64,000 nucleotides of DNA from Gemmatimonadaceae bacterium (GCA_019186945.1 JABAQJ010000010.1:45496-109495), one strand, 5' to 3'. Counted from the stretch's first letter, positions 43,595-52,896 are shown. Numbers and translations: made by a program. The notes: generated by a model not told the origin, from the letters alone.

Positions 43595-43656
43595 GGTGCT
43601 CACCGCGCAACGCGGGAGCACCTGACGGCCGTCGGCAGGGCGACGCTGGCGTCGCC
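43595..43656 (+). terminator. Tandem GC hairpins between rplT and pheS
   Basis: The first hairpin pairs 43595-43601 with 43616-43622 and 43603-43607 with 43611-43615, a 12-bp stem with one bulged A and a 3-nt loop. The second pairs GGCGAC 43639-43644 with GTCGCC 43651-43656. Neither is followed by T residues. They fill most of the 146-base gap before pheS and may terminate or attenuate transcription into pheST. Confidence 0.45.
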
Positions 43657-43728
43657 GCTGCCAAGTCGTGTGCCGTCAATTCCTGTCAGTGGTGGTGCGG
43701 TCGGGTTCCTCGCCAATCCCAGGTACGC

Positions 43729-44745
43729 ATGACGCTCACCGAGTTTCTCGATCAGGTGCATCTCCTCCGCGACCACGCGGCGCAGCATATCGACGCCGTG
43801 AGCACGCTGGAGGATTGGACGACCCTGCGAAATCGGATCGTCGGCCGGAAGAGCGGTCGGCTTTCGGAACTCCTGGCTATCCTCCCGACACTTCCAGCCG
43901 ACGATCGTCGTACGGCGGGTGCCGCCCTCAACGCCGTAAAGCTGGCCATCGAAGAGCAGCTGGAGCAGCGGCGCGCCCTCCTTGCCAAGGCAGCGGCGAC
44001 AGCCAAGTCGCTGGACCTGACGATGCCTGGCCGCGACCCATGGTGCGGTGCGGTCCACCCGGTCACGCTGGTGATCGACGAGATCGTCGCCATCTTTCGG
44101 GAAATTGGCTTCACGATCGCGCTCGGTCCGGAGGCGGAGTCCGACTGGTATAACTTCGGCGCCCTGAACTTCCCGCCGAACCACCCGGCGATGGACCTGC
44201 ACGATACGTTGTACCTGGAGGGAGGTTCGCTGCTCCGCACGCATACATCTCCGGTTCAGGTGCGAACGATGCAGCAGTATCGACCGCCCATCCGCGTGCT
44301 GGCGCCGGGTCGCGTCTATCGTCGCGACTTCTTCGACGCCACGCACGCACCGGCGTTCGAGCAGATCGAGGGACTGGCGATCGACGAAGGAATCTCTTTC
44401 TCCGACCTAAAGGCCACGCTGTCGTATTTCGCAAGACGCTTCTACGGCGGTGCTACGCGCACTCGATTCGGTCCCTCGTTCTTTCCATTCACGGAGCCGT
44501 CCGCCCAGATGGACGTTGAGGTCGACTTGGGTGACGGTCGCGGGAAACGATGGATCGAGATCATGGGAACGGGCCTGGTTCACCCGGCGGTAATCGAGGC
44601 CGCCGGCCTGGATTCGGAACGCTGGTCAGGTTGGGCCTTCGGGATGGGGCCCGGCCGCATCGCCATGTCCCGCTACGGCCTCCCGGATATCCGGCTGCTG
44701 TACGATTCCGATGTCCGGTTCCTGGCGCAGTTCGCAGTATGCTGA
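43729..44745 (+). CDS. pheS: Phenylalanyl-tRNA synthetase alpha subunit
   Basis: Catalytic subunit of the alpha2-beta2 enzyme. The N-terminal coiled coil is followed by the class II core: HPVTLVIDEIVAIF, GFTIALGPEAESDWYNFGALNFPPNHPAMD, RTHTSPVQVRTM, GRVYRRD, FFPFTEPSAQMDVE and the C-terminal GMGPGRIAMSRYGLPDIR. Length 338 is typical. The ATG at 43729 has no strong ribosome site. The stop and the pheT start overlap by ATGCTGA. Confidence 0.97.
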   Translation: MTLTEFLDQVHLLRDHAAQHIDAVSTLEDWTTLRNRIVGRKSGRLSELLAILPTLPADDRRTAGAALNAVKLAIEEQLEQRRALLAKAAATAKSLDLTMPGRDPWCGAVHPVTLVIDEIVAIFREIGFTIALGPEAESDWYNFGALNFPPNHPAMDLHDTLYLEGGSLLRTHTSPVQVRTMQQYRPPIRVLAPGRVYRRDFFDATHAPAFEQIEGLAIDEGISFSDLKATLSYFARRFYGGATRTRFGPSFFPFTEPSAQMDVEVDLGDGRGKRWIEIMGTGLVHPAVIEAAGLDSERWSGWAFGMGPGRIAMSRYGLPDIRLLYDSDVRFLAQFAVC

Positions 44746-47195
44746 TTTCGTTCGACTGGCTGCACGCGTTCGTCCCGCATGGCGAAACGCCGGAATCCCT
44801 GCGCGACCTGATGTCCGCGCACGTGGCGACGGTTGACGGCATGGAACAGCTGCGCGCCGATTTGCGCCCGATAATCATTGCACGCGTTCTGAGCGCAGTA
44901 CGGCATCCGGACTCCGACCACCTGTGGGTGACCAAGGTCGACGATGGATCGGGTACCCAGCTCGACGTGGTCTGTGGTGCACAAAACGTGGTCGAAGGCG
45001 CTCTGTATCCATTCGCCCGCGTAGGCACGATCATGCCCACCGGGAACAAGGGTGGAATCCTTATCGAGCGACGCCGGATCCGCGGCGCGCTCTCCAACGG
45101 CATGCTCTGCTCGGCCAGGGAACTGGGTTTGGGCGAGGACCACGATGGTATCATGGCACTCGATCTGGACGCTCAACCAGGGACGCCGCTTCTGGAGGCG
45201 ATGCAAATAGGCGACGTGCGCTACGATGTCGACGTCTTGCCGAATCGACCCGACCTGCTGAACCACCTCGGCATGGCACGCGAGATCGCGGCGATTACTG
45301 GAACGTCGCTGCGGTTGCCGGAAGAACTTGGCGGCGAACCGGAACCGACCAGGCTGGCGGCCGGCGCACGCGAGGCATCGTCAGCCGGCGTGACCGTGCG
45401 CATCGAGGATGCCGCTGGGTGCCCGCGATACATGGGTGTCGTGATTCGCGGTGTCGGCGTCGGACCGAGTCCGGCCTGGCTCGCGAGGAGGGTGGAGAGC
45501 GTCGGCATGCGGTCGATCTCCAATATCGTCGACATCACCAACTACATGATGCACGGGTTCGGCCAGCCCATGCATGCGTTTGATCTGGCTGCGCTGGCGA
45601 ACAGGCAGATCGTGGTGCGCTGCGCACGTAGGGGAGAGCGCATGACGACGCTTGACGGCGTCGACCGGACGTTCGCCGGACACGAGACCATCATCACAGA
45701 CGGCCAACGACCGATCGCCATCGCCGGCGTCATGGGCGGACTGGACAGCGAGGTGAAGCCGGACACGCAAGACATCTTTCTGGAGGTGGCATACTTCGAT
45801 CCGGGGCGCACTCGAGCGGCGCGCCGCTCGTCGGGTGTTATCAGCGATGCCAGCTATCGCTTCGAGCGCGGGATCGATCCCGAGGGATCGCCGCGCGCGC
45901 TCGCGATCGCCGCGCAGTTGCTGTGCGCCGTGGCTGGCGGACGCGTGGATGGCGTGCCGATAGATGTCGGAGCGCCGCCGTCTCGATCCGCTCAGGTGAC
46001 GCTCCGGCCAGCCCGGCTGTCGCGACTGCTGGGAGAAGCGGTTGAGGCTGGCGAGATCGCCAGGCGGCTGGAATCGATCGGCTTCGCGGTGAGTGCCGGC
46101 AGGAACGATGCATTGGTCGTGTCGGTGCCAAGTTGGCGGCACGATGTGTCGCGCGATGTGGACCTGGTCGAGGAGGTTGCTCGACTGCGTGGGTACGACG
46201 CGCTTTCGGACGAGTTGAAGCCATTCCGACCCGGCACGGTCCCCGATCACCCGTTCTACGAAATCGCACGACGCCTTCGGGATTCGCTGGTCGGCCGCGG
46301 GCTGGCCGAGGTGAGACCGCTGCCTTTCGTACGGGGCGAAGACGCGACACACGTTCGCGTGCAGAATCCGATTGCGGAGAACGAGCCGCACCTGCGTACA
46401 AGCGTACTCGAGACTCTGGCGCACCGGGCTGCCCATAACCTCACGCGGATGCAGGGAGACGTCCGTATCTTCGAGATCGGGTCGGTTTTTTCGCGTGGCG
46501 ACCTGGGGAGCGGCGGTCGTCCGCGCGAAGAAGTGCGTGTCGGCGCCCTGATCATGGGCGCGCGTCGTCCCCCGCATTTCACGGAGTCCAAGGTGCCCGC
46601 GTTCGACGCCTGGGACGCTCGCGCTCTAGGCGAGGGAGTCGCTCGCGTGGCGTGCCCTGGCACGGCAATCGTTTCGATTCCCGGCCATGGCGATGTTCTG
46701 TGGCGACTGGTGAGCGACTCGGGCGAGTCGCTCGGAACGATCGAACGCATCGCGCTCGATCGCCCCGCGTGGGCGAGCGAGGCATTCGGCGTGGAGATTT
46801 CACTTGGACGGATTTCGAACGCCCCGGTTGCTCCGCCCGGGTCTCACGCACCGCACGAGCCGGATCCACAGCCCCGGGCCGGCCATGTCCGGTTCACGCC
46901 GCTCCCCACGACGCCAGCCGCTGAGTTCGATCTCGCGCTCGTCGTTCCGGATCGGTTGATGGCAGAGCAGGTCGAGTCGGCGATACGACGGTCCGCCGGC
47001 GACCTGCTGGAGCGACTGGTCCTGTTCGACGAATACCGCGGCCGCGAGTTGCCAGCGGGTCATCGATCGATCGCGTGGCGGTTGACCTTCCGTGACCCGG
47101 TTCGCACACTACGCGACAAGGAAATCGAAGGGCGGCGACAGAAGATCCTGCGAACCCTCGAAGGGGAACTTGGTGTCCGAGCGAGATCCGTCTGA
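44739..47195 (+). CDS. pheT: Phenylalanyl-tRNA synthetase beta subunit
   Basis: Non-catalytic large subunit, 818 residues. The N-terminal tRNA-binding (OB) domain has HPDSDHLWVTKV and CGAQNV; the B3/B4 editing region has RPDLLNHLGMAREIAA and VDITNYMMHGFGQPMHAFDL; the C-terminal FDX-ACB domain has VVPDRLMAEQVESAI and LTFRDPVRTLRDKEIE. The start overlaps pheS by seven bases. The last 23 bases overlap the next gene. Confidence 0.96.
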   Translation: MLISFDWLHAFVPHGETPESLRDLMSAHVATVDGMEQLRADLRPIIIARVLSAVRHPDSDHLWVTKVDDGSGTQLDVVCGAQNVVEGALYPFARVGTIMPTGNKGGILIERRRIRGALSNGMLCSARELGLGEDHDGIMALDLDAQPGTPLLEAMQIGDVRYDVDVLPNRPDLLNHLGMAREIAAITGTSLRLPEELGGEPEPTRLAAGAREASSAGVTVRIEDAAGCPRYMGVVIRGVGVGPSPAWLARRVESVGMRSISNIVDITNYMMHGFGQPMHAFDLAALANRQIVVRCARRGERMTTLDGVDRTFAGHETIITDGQRPIAIAGVMGGLDSEVKPDTQDIFLEVAYFDPGRTRAARRSSGVISDASYRFERGIDPEGSPRALAIAAQLLCAVAGGRVDGVPIDVGAPPSRSAQVTLRPARLSRLLGEAVEAGEIARRLESIGFAVSAGRNDALVVSVPSWRHDVSRDVDLVEEVARLRGYDALSDELKPFRPGTVPDHPFYEIARRLRDSLVGRGLAEVRPLPFVRGEDATHVRVQNPIAENEPHLRTSVLETLAHRAAHNLTRMQGDVRIFEIGSVFSRGDLGSGGRPREEVRVGALIMGARRPPHFTESKVPAFDAWDARALGEGVARVACPGTAIVSIPGHGDVLWRLVSDSGESLGTIERIALDRPAWASEAFGVEISLGRISNAPVAPPGSHAPHEPDPQPRAGHVRFTPLPTTPAAEFDLALVVPDRLMAEQVESAIRRSAGDLLERLVLFDEYRGRELPAGHRSIAWRLTFRDPVRTLRDKEIEGRRQKILRTLEGELGVRARSV

Positions 47196-47487
47196 CCTGG
47201 CCGCGTTCCGTCAGCTTGAACAGGTGGTGCGTCACCTGGGCGAGACGCTGGCTGCGTTCCGGCGACGCGCGCTGCAAGCGGAGGCGCGCGTCCGCGCCTT
47301 GGAGGCGGCGGCTGTTCCCGGCGTGATCGGAATGGAGGCACGTGTCCGGGAACTCGAGGCCGAACTAGCAGAGGCTCGATCACGTCTCCTGTTCGCGGGA
47401 GAACGTACTCAGCAGATTCTCGATCAGGTCCGTTTCCTTCGGCAGCAGGAGGGCTCTCCGGTCCAGAATGGGAACGGTGAGCGATGA
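47173..47487 (+). CDS. Small coiled-coil protein, possibly ZapB-like
   Basis: A 104-residue, almost wholly alpha-helical protein with heptad repeats (QLEQVVRHLGETLAAFRRRALQAEARVRALE and later REL..EL..ARSRLL), ending in a disordered tail. I recognise no defined family, but its place between pheT and zapA, with ATGA overlap to zapA, suggests a partner of ZapA at the division ring. GTG 47173 is chosen because the upstream part of the frame only shadows pheT. Confidence 0.6.
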   Translation: MSERDPSDLAAFRQLEQVVRHLGETLAAFRRRALQAEARVRALEAAAVPGVIGMEARVRELEAELAEARSRLLFAGERTQQILDQVRFLRQQEGSPVQNGNGER

Positions 47488-47807
47488 CGGACCGGCGGAA
47501 CACGGTGAGGGCACAGATCGTCGGCGAGGAGTACACGATCAAGTCGGACGCTTCCGCCGAACACACGCGAGCGGTGGCGCAGTACGTCGACCAGGCGATC
47601 AAACGAGTGCTCCGCAGCGGAACCGTGGTGGAAACGCACAAAGCGGCGATTCTCGCGGCGCTCCAGATTACCGACGAGCTGTTTCGCGAACGTGATTCGC
47701 GACTGCGGCTCGATGATGAAATGCGCAACTTGGGGGCCGACATCGGCCGCCTTCTGCCACCGGCGATGCGCAGCGGAGATCCAAACGAGCCGAGCTCGAC
47801 GTCCTGA
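47484..47807 (+). CDS. zapA: Cell division protein ZapA
   Basis: A 107-residue ZapA-family protein, which stabilises the FtsZ ring. The N-terminal beta hairpin RAQIVGEEYTIKSDASAEHTRAVAQYVDQAI and the central ILAALQITDELF helix are characteristic, followed by a C-terminal coiled coil. It overlaps the preceding coiled-coil gene by ATGA. The pheST-zapA-rny order is common. Confidence 0.88.
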   Translation: MTDRRNTVRAQIVGEEYTIKSDASAEHTRAVAQYVDQAIKRVLRSGTVVETHKAAILAALQITDELFRERDSRLRLDDEMRNLGADIGRLLPPAMRSGDPNEPSSTS

Positions 47808-48005
47808 TTGCCTTCCTGGGAATATCCGGCTAAGTTCGAACGTCAGCCGCAGGGACGTAGGTCGAAGCCCACGCGCGAGTTAGCTCAACCCGTCCCGCTC
47901 CCTTCGTCGGAGCCGGTCCGGTGGCGATCCACGCTCGTGTCGACTGACGACCCGCCGCACACTCTCCGACTCGCGATTCCTTCCGAATCGCGCTGGAGCT
48001 CATAG
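47808..48005 (+). other. 198-base structured spacer between zapA and rny
   Basis: No convincing gene. Several short hairpins are visible, notably 47972-47979 with 47985-47992 (8 bp perfect, 5-nt loop), ending two bases before the rny ribosome site GGAG. A 65-codon TTG frame spans the spacer but has poor codon character. In many bacteria zapA is followed by 6S RNA; I tried to fold this stretch as one long rod with a central bubble and could not do so convincingly. Confidence 0.35.
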
Positions 48006-49598
48006 ATGTCAAGCTCAATGGTCATTCTTGTGACTGCGTTAGGCGCATTGGGAATTGTCGCCGCCGCAGTCTCTTTTGTTCTTGGGCGACGCACTGGCGC
48101 CGCGGGCGAGGTCGAGCGCCTGCGGATCGCGAGGAACACCGCTGAGGAAGCGGCAAAACGCATCGTCTCTGAAGCCGAACGAGAAGCCGAGTCGCTCCGG
48201 AAAGGGGCGGTAGTGACGGGAAAGGAGGAGGTCATTCGCCTTCGCGAGGGATGGGAACAGGAAGCCAGACACCGCCGCGACGAAGTCGAACGAGAAGAGC
48301 GTCGTGTTGAAGAGCGCCACGCACAGCTCGACAAGAAGTTCGACATGCTCGATCAACGGGACCGGGACTTGGGGAAGCGTGCAAGCGACCTGGGCCGTAG
48401 AGAGAAGGCAGTCGGCGAGCGAGAGACCGAATTGGAAAGGATCGTTGGCGAAGAGCGCCGACGTCTCGAAGCGCTCGCCGGGATGTCGGCCGCCGAAGCG
48501 AAACAGGCACTGATCCAGCGACTGGAATCTGAGGCAGAGGCCGACGCGGCTAACCGTATTCGCGAGATCCGCGAGTTTGCGAAACGGAACGCCGAGCGAG
48601 AGGCGAAGAAGATCGTCGCACTGGCCGTGCAGCGAATCGCAGCGGAACATACGACGGAGATCGCTGTGGCGGCCGTATCGCTGCCGAACGACGAAATGAA
48701 GGGGCGGATCATCGGCCGTGAAGGGCGCAACATCCGTGCATTCGAGCTGGCAACGGGCGTGGACGTGATCATTGACGACACGCCGGACACGGTTGTGATC
48801 TCGTGCTTCGAGCCGGTGCGGCGTGAAGTGGCCCGGCTGTCGCTCGAGAAGCTCGTGGCCGATGGACGGATCCACCCCGGACGTATCGAGGAGGTCGTCG
48901 GCAAGTCGAGAAAGGAGGTTGAGGCAGCGATCGTCGAGACCGGGGAGCGCGCAGCGTACGAGACGGGGGTGCATGGGTTGCATCCGGAACTCATCAAGCT
49001 TGTCGGGCGGATGATGTACCGGACGAGCTATGGTCAGAACATCCTCGATCACTCGAAGGAAGTTGCCTACCTGGCGGGGATCATGGCGGCCGAGCTTGGA
49101 CTGGACGTGGCGCTGGCCAAGCGCGGGGCGTTGCTGCACGACATTGGCAAGGTGCTCACACACGAGCATGAGGGGACGCACGTTCAGCTTGGCGTCGAGG
49201 TCGCGACGAAATACGGCGAGAATCCTCTTGTCGTGAACTGCATTGCGGCACATCACGACGATGTCCCGCACGAGAGCGAAGTTTCGGTGCTGGTGCAGGC
49301 GGCGGACGCTATTTCAGGCTCGCGACCCGGTGCCAGGCGGGAGGCGTTCGAGACTTACGTCAAGCGATTGGAAGGGCTGGAGCGAATCGCGTCGAGCTAC
49401 AAGGGCGTGGAAAAGGTGTTTGCCATCCAGGCGGGGCGCGAGATTCGCGTGACCGTCACACCGGAGCAGATCGACGATGTGCGCATGAACTCGCTGGCAG
49501 AGGAAATCGCGCGTCGCGTCGAGTCGGAGCTGCAGTACCCCGGACAGATCAAAGTGGTTGTCATCCGAGAAACGAGGGCTGTGGACTATGCACGCTGA
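48006..49598 (+). CDS. rny: Ribonuclease Y
   Basis: Membrane-anchored endoribonuclease that starts mRNA decay. The N-terminus is one membrane segment (VILVTALGALGIVAAAVSFVLG), followed by a long charged coiled coil (about 30-190), a KH domain with GRIIGREGRNIRAFE, and the HD domain with ILDHSKEVA and LLHDIGK. Length 530 is typical. GGAG precedes the ATG at 48006, right after a stable hairpin that could be an autoregulatory or processing site. folD overlaps its end by 11 bases. Confidence 0.96.
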   Translation: MSSSMVILVTALGALGIVAAAVSFVLGRRTGAAGEVERLRIARNTAEEAAKRIVSEAEREAESLRKGAVVTGKEEVIRLREGWEQEARHRRDEVEREERRVEERHAQLDKKFDMLDQRDRDLGKRASDLGRREKAVGERETELERIVGEERRRLEALAGMSAAEAKQALIQRLESEAEADAANRIREIREFAKRNAEREAKKIVALAVQRIAAEHTTEIAVAAVSLPNDEMKGRIIGREGRNIRAFELATGVDVIIDDTPDTVVISCFEPVRREVARLSLEKLVADGRIHPGRIEEVVGKSRKEVEAAIVETGERAAYETGVHGLHPELIKLVGRMMYRTSYGQNILDHSKEVAYLAGIMAAELGLDVALAKRGALLHDIGKVLTHEHEGTHVQLGVEVATKYGENPLVVNCIAAHHDDVPHESEVSVLVQAADAISGSRPGARREAFETYVKRLEGLERIASSYKGVEKVFAIQAGREIRVTVTPEQIDDVRMNSLAEEIARRVESELQYPGQIKVVVIRETRAVDYAR

Positions 49599-50499
49599 TG
49601 CGCTGGCGCCGGCGGACGGCGCACGATTGATCGATGGAGTAGCGGTCGCCAAAGCCGTGCGAGCGGATGTGGCGCGCGAGGCGGCTGCACTGCGGGAGCA
49701 AGGCATCGTGCCCGGGTTGACGGTGGTAATCGTCGGCGAGGATCCAGCCAGCGTGACCTACGTTCGCTCGAAGGAAAAGGCGAGTGTCGAGGCTGGCATG
49801 AAAGGAGAAACGATCCGACTGCCTGCCACGATTTCGCAAGCGGATCTGGAGGCGGTCATCGACAGGTTGAACGCCGATGCGACGGTACATGGCATCCTGG
49901 TGCAGAGCCCGCTGCCAAAGCATGTTGACGCGAATACCGTGGTGCGGCGCATCGCGCCGTCGAAGGACGTCGACGGCTTTCACCCGGTCAACGTCGGCAA
50001 ACTGCTGATTGGAGAGAAGGACGGTTTCGCGCCATGCACGCCGGCGGGCGTGCAGGAGTTGCTGGTGCGCTACGGCGTGGAGACGGCCGGGAAGGAGGTC
50101 GTGGTCATCGGCAGGAGCAACATCGTCGGCAAGCCGATGGCGGCGCTGTTGATACAGGCGGGCCGCGGGGGCGACTGTACGGTGACGGTGTGTCACAGCC
50201 GGACGAGAGACCTGAAGGCTCATACGCAGCGGGCAGACATCGTGATTGCGGCGATCGGCAAGCCAGAAGCGGTCCACGGCGACATGATACGTCCGGGAGC
50301 GGTCGTAATTGACGTCGGCATCAATCGAGTGCCGGACGCCTAGGTGTCGAAGGGATACAGCATCGTGGGCGATGTGCACTTCGAGAGCGCGCGCAGGGTG
50401 GCGTCGCTGATTACGCCGGTGCCTGGAGGTGTCGGCCCCATGACGATCGCGATGCTTCTCGCGAACACCGTGCGAGCAGCGAGGCAGGTGCGGGCGTGA
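49588..50499 (+). pseudogene. folD: FolD dehydrogenase/cyclohydrolase, interrupted by an in-frame TAG
   Basis: FolD interconverts methylene-, methenyl- and formyl-tetrahydrofolate. The frame from ATG 49588 has all early motifs: TYVRSKEKASVEAGM (catalytic Tyr/Lys), VQSPLPKH, KDVDGFHPVNVGKLL, PCTPAGV and GRSNIVGKPMAALL. After DVGINRVPDA a TAG stands at 50341-50343. The same frame then continues with [12 protein letters not shown] and the strongly conserved [17 protein letters not shown] to TGA 50497-50499, which overlaps the xseA GTG by GTGA. Full length would be 303 residues, the normal size. Truncated at TAG, the protein lacks the C-terminal PGGVGPMT element and is probably inactive. Causes could be a real nonsense mutation, amber read-through, or a base-call error; the remainder shows no other decay. 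Confidence 0.9.
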
Positions 50500-51758
50500 C
50501 CGAACGCCTGCGGGCGATATCGGACGCAAGGGGCGTCGATATGGGACGGCAGGAATCGACGATTCGCGAATCGTCGCCCGACGCCCGCGGCACTTTTCCC
50601 GGCGAGAGCCCGGCGATGCCGATCGCCGTTTCGGACCTGACGTATTTGACGAAGGAAATCGTGGAAGGGAGTGTCCCGCCACAGTGGGTTCGGGGTGAAG
50701 TCACAGGACTCAAGGTCCATCGAAACGGCCACTGGTATTTCACCCTCAGGGATCGAGCGGCCCAGCTGCGTTGCGTCGTTTGGGCATCCGACACCCGCCG
50801 CATCGTTGCTGTGCCTGACGAGGGCATGGACGTGGTGGTGCGTGGCCGCCTGACGATGTTCGCCGCCCGGGCCGATCTGCAGCTTCGGGTGGTGGCGATT
50901 AGAGGCGTCGGCGACGGCTTGTGGCGCAAGGCGTTCGAGGCAACCTGCGAACGCCTCCGTGCCGATGGGCTGCTCGATCCCGCACGGAAGCGCCCACTAC
51001 CGTTGCTCCCTCGCCTCGTGGCCGTGGTGACGAGCCCGGATGGCGCCGTCCTTCACGATGTGATCAGCGTCATTGCGCGCCGCTGCCCCATCGTCCAGGT
51101 CGTCGCCGTGCCGGCCACGGTACAGGGGGACGGCGCGGTCGACTCGTTATGCGCGGCGCTTCGACGCGTCGCGGTCTGGCGAGAGGCGGACCTCGTGATC
51201 GTAGGGCGAGGCGGCGGGTCGCGAGAAGAGCTCTGGACCTTCAACGACGAGCGGGTAGCGCGAGCGCTTGCGTCCTGTCCGATGCCGACGGTTGCGGCGA
51301 TCGGTCATGAGGTCGATGTCACGATTTGCGATCTGGTCGCGGATCTGCGTGCGGCCACTCCGTCGGCTGCGGCCGAGGCAGCGGTGCCCGTACTGTCCGA
51401 CCTGGTGGCGCAAGTGCGCGAGTCGTGTTTCGCTCTGGAACGCTCGGCCCGATTGGTCGTCGAGCGCGGGGGCGCGCGCCTTAGAGCATCGTCTCGGCAC
51501 GCCGCGCTCGCGTCGCGCGGCATCGTGGAGCGTGGCCGCACGCGTGTGGAAACGCTGGGCGGACGGCTCCATGCGTTGAGCCCGCTGGCGACAATGGGTC
51601 GTGGCTACGTGCTGGCGACGGACGCGCACGGCCGCCTGCAGAAGCACGCGTCGGGGTTCGCGGCCGGCGACGCCATGCATGTGCGGTTCGTGGACGGCAG
51701 GATCGAGAGCCGCGTGGAGCGCGTGGTTCCGGACGCCAGTGCAGGAGGGACATCATGA
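50496..51758 (+). CDS. xseA: Exodeoxyribonuclease VII large subunit
   Basis: Catalytic subunit of the single-strand exonuclease. The OB domain ([28 protein letters not shown]) and the core motifs [43 protein letters not shown] and [25 protein letters not shown] are intact. GTG 50496 gives 420 residues with about 40 unconserved residues before the domain; ATG 50541 or 50616 would be shorter alternatives. The GTGA overlap with the folD frame supports the upstream start. xseB overlaps by ATGA. Confidence 0.95.
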   Translation: MTERLRAISDARGVDMGRQESTIRESSPDARGTFPGESPAMPIAVSDLTYLTKEIVEGSVPPQWVRGEVTGLKVHRNGHWYFTLRDRAAQLRCVVWASDTRRIVAVPDEGMDVVVRGRLTMFAARADLQLRVVAIRGVGDGLWRKAFEATCERLRADGLLDPARKRPLPLLPRLVAVVTSPDGAVLHDVISVIARRCPIVQVVAVPATVQGDGAVDSLCAALRRVAVWREADLVIVGRGGGSREELWTFNDERVARALASCPMPTVAAIGHEVDVTICDLVADLRAATPSAAAEAAVPVLSDLVAQVRESCFALERSARLVVERGGARLRASSRHAALASRGIVERGRTRVETLGGRLHALSPLATMGRGYVLATDAHGRLQKHASGFAAGDAMHVRFVDGRIESRVERVVPDASAGGTS

Positions 51759-51967
51759 GTTTCGAATCGGCGATCGATCGGCTCGATGCGATAGTTCGGG
51801 AACTGGAGACCGGTGACCTGACGCTGGATCGGTCGCTCGCATTGTTCGAAGAAGGTGTGCGGCACCTGCGCTCGGCATCCGAGGCCCTGGCCGCGGCCGA
51901 TGCCTCGGTGAAGGTGCTGACGGAGAAAGCCGACGGTGCGTTGACCCTGACGGACTTCCGTGCCTGA
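51755..51967 (+). CDS. xseB: Exodeoxyribonuclease VII small subunit
   Basis: A 70-residue helical-hairpin protein with FESAIDRLDAIVRELETGDLTLDRSLALFEEGV, the XseB signature. Several copies bind each XseA. It overlaps xseA by ATGA and ends eight bases into the prenyl synthase gene. Confidence 0.95.
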   Translation: MSFESAIDRLDAIVRELETGDLTLDRSLALFEEGVRHLRSASEALAAADASVKVLTEKADGALTLTDFRA

Positions 51968-52856
51968 CAACTTCGGCCGGGATTGTCATGTTCCGCGCAA
52001 CTCGCTCGTACAAGCCATGCAGCGGCTTTGCGATCGCGAACTCGGTGACGTGGACCCGCGCGTTGGCGACGCGATTCGATACGCTCTGCTTGGGGAAGGC
52101 AAGCGACTGCGGGCCCTGCTGACGATAGGTGCGTATCGTGCCGGTGGAGGAACCCGGGATCCCATCGATCTCGCCGCCTCGGTGGAAGTAGTGCATGCAT
52201 ACTCCCTGGTGCATGACGATCTGCCGTGCATGGACGACGACGCAGTACGACGGGGACGGCCGGCGGTACATCGGGCGTTCGGTGTTCAGGTCGCGACTGC
52301 TGCCGGTCTGGCCATGGTTCCGATGGCGGCGCGGGCCGCATTCCGCGCTTCGAGAGCCCTTGGACTCACCGTTGTCGACTCTGGGCAGATCGTGCGCGTG
52401 TTGATGCAGGCTTCTGGCGCGGGAGGAATGATCGGCGGCCAACTGCTCGATCTCGAGGCCGAGGGTCGCCAGCTTTCGCTCGAGGAGCTGGAGCAGGTGC
52501 ATCGGGCCAAGACGGGAGCGCTCATCGCGGCGTCCGTGCGCATTGGCGCCATGGCAGCCGGCGCCGGAGAGTCCAGCGTGACGGCATTGCAACAGTTCGG
52601 CGACGCTCTCGGACTTGCCTTCCAGATCGCGGACGACGTGCTGGACGTGACGTCGACGACCGATCAGCTTGGGAAGACCGCGGGGCGCGATCGAGCGCTG
52701 GGAAAGAGCACGTACCCAGGCATCCTCGGCGTGGATGGCGCAGTCGAACGGGCCCGGTCCCTGGCGTACCGTGCCTGCGAACGGCTGGAACGGAGTAACC
52801 TCCTGACCAATGCACTGCGGACCTTGGCGCATCACGTCGTGGAGCGCCAGTCGTAG
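51960..52856 (+). CDS. ispA: Polyprenyl diphosphate synthase (farnesyl/geranylgeranyl type)
   Basis: A trans-prenyltransferase that condenses IPP with allylic diphosphates. The first Asp-rich motif DDLPCMDDD (about residues 87-95) and the second DDVLD (about 225-229) are intact, with GKRLRALL before them and the typical GGQ..DLEAEG between. Two extra residues in the first motif (DDxxxxD) mark the bacterial short-chain type, so farnesyl or geranylgeranyl diphosphate is the likely product. The xseB-ispA-dxs order is common. GTG 51960 overlaps xseB; a later start is possible, because the first ~20 residues are unconserved. Confidence 0.9.
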   Translation: MPDNFGRDCHVPRNSLVQAMQRLCDRELGDVDPRVGDAIRYALLGEGKRLRALLTIGAYRAGGGTRDPIDLAASVEVVHAYSLVHDDLPCMDDDAVRRGRPAVHRAFGVQVATAAGLAMVPMAARAAFRASRALGLTVVDSGQIVRVLMQASGAGGMIGGQLLDLEAEGRQLSLEELEQVHRAKTGALIAASVRIGAMAAGAGESSVTALQQFGDALGLAFQIADDVLDVTSTTDQLGKTAGRDRALGKSTYPGILGVDGAVERARSLAYRACERLERSNLLTNALRTLAHHVVERQS

Positions 52857-52896
52857 GATCACTCGATAGATTTCGCGACCGGAGGCACCACGAGTA

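Noticed and set aside
47808..48005. 6S RNA between zapA and rny
   Set aside because: Position is suggestive, but I could not form the long closing stem and central bubble that define 6S RNA.
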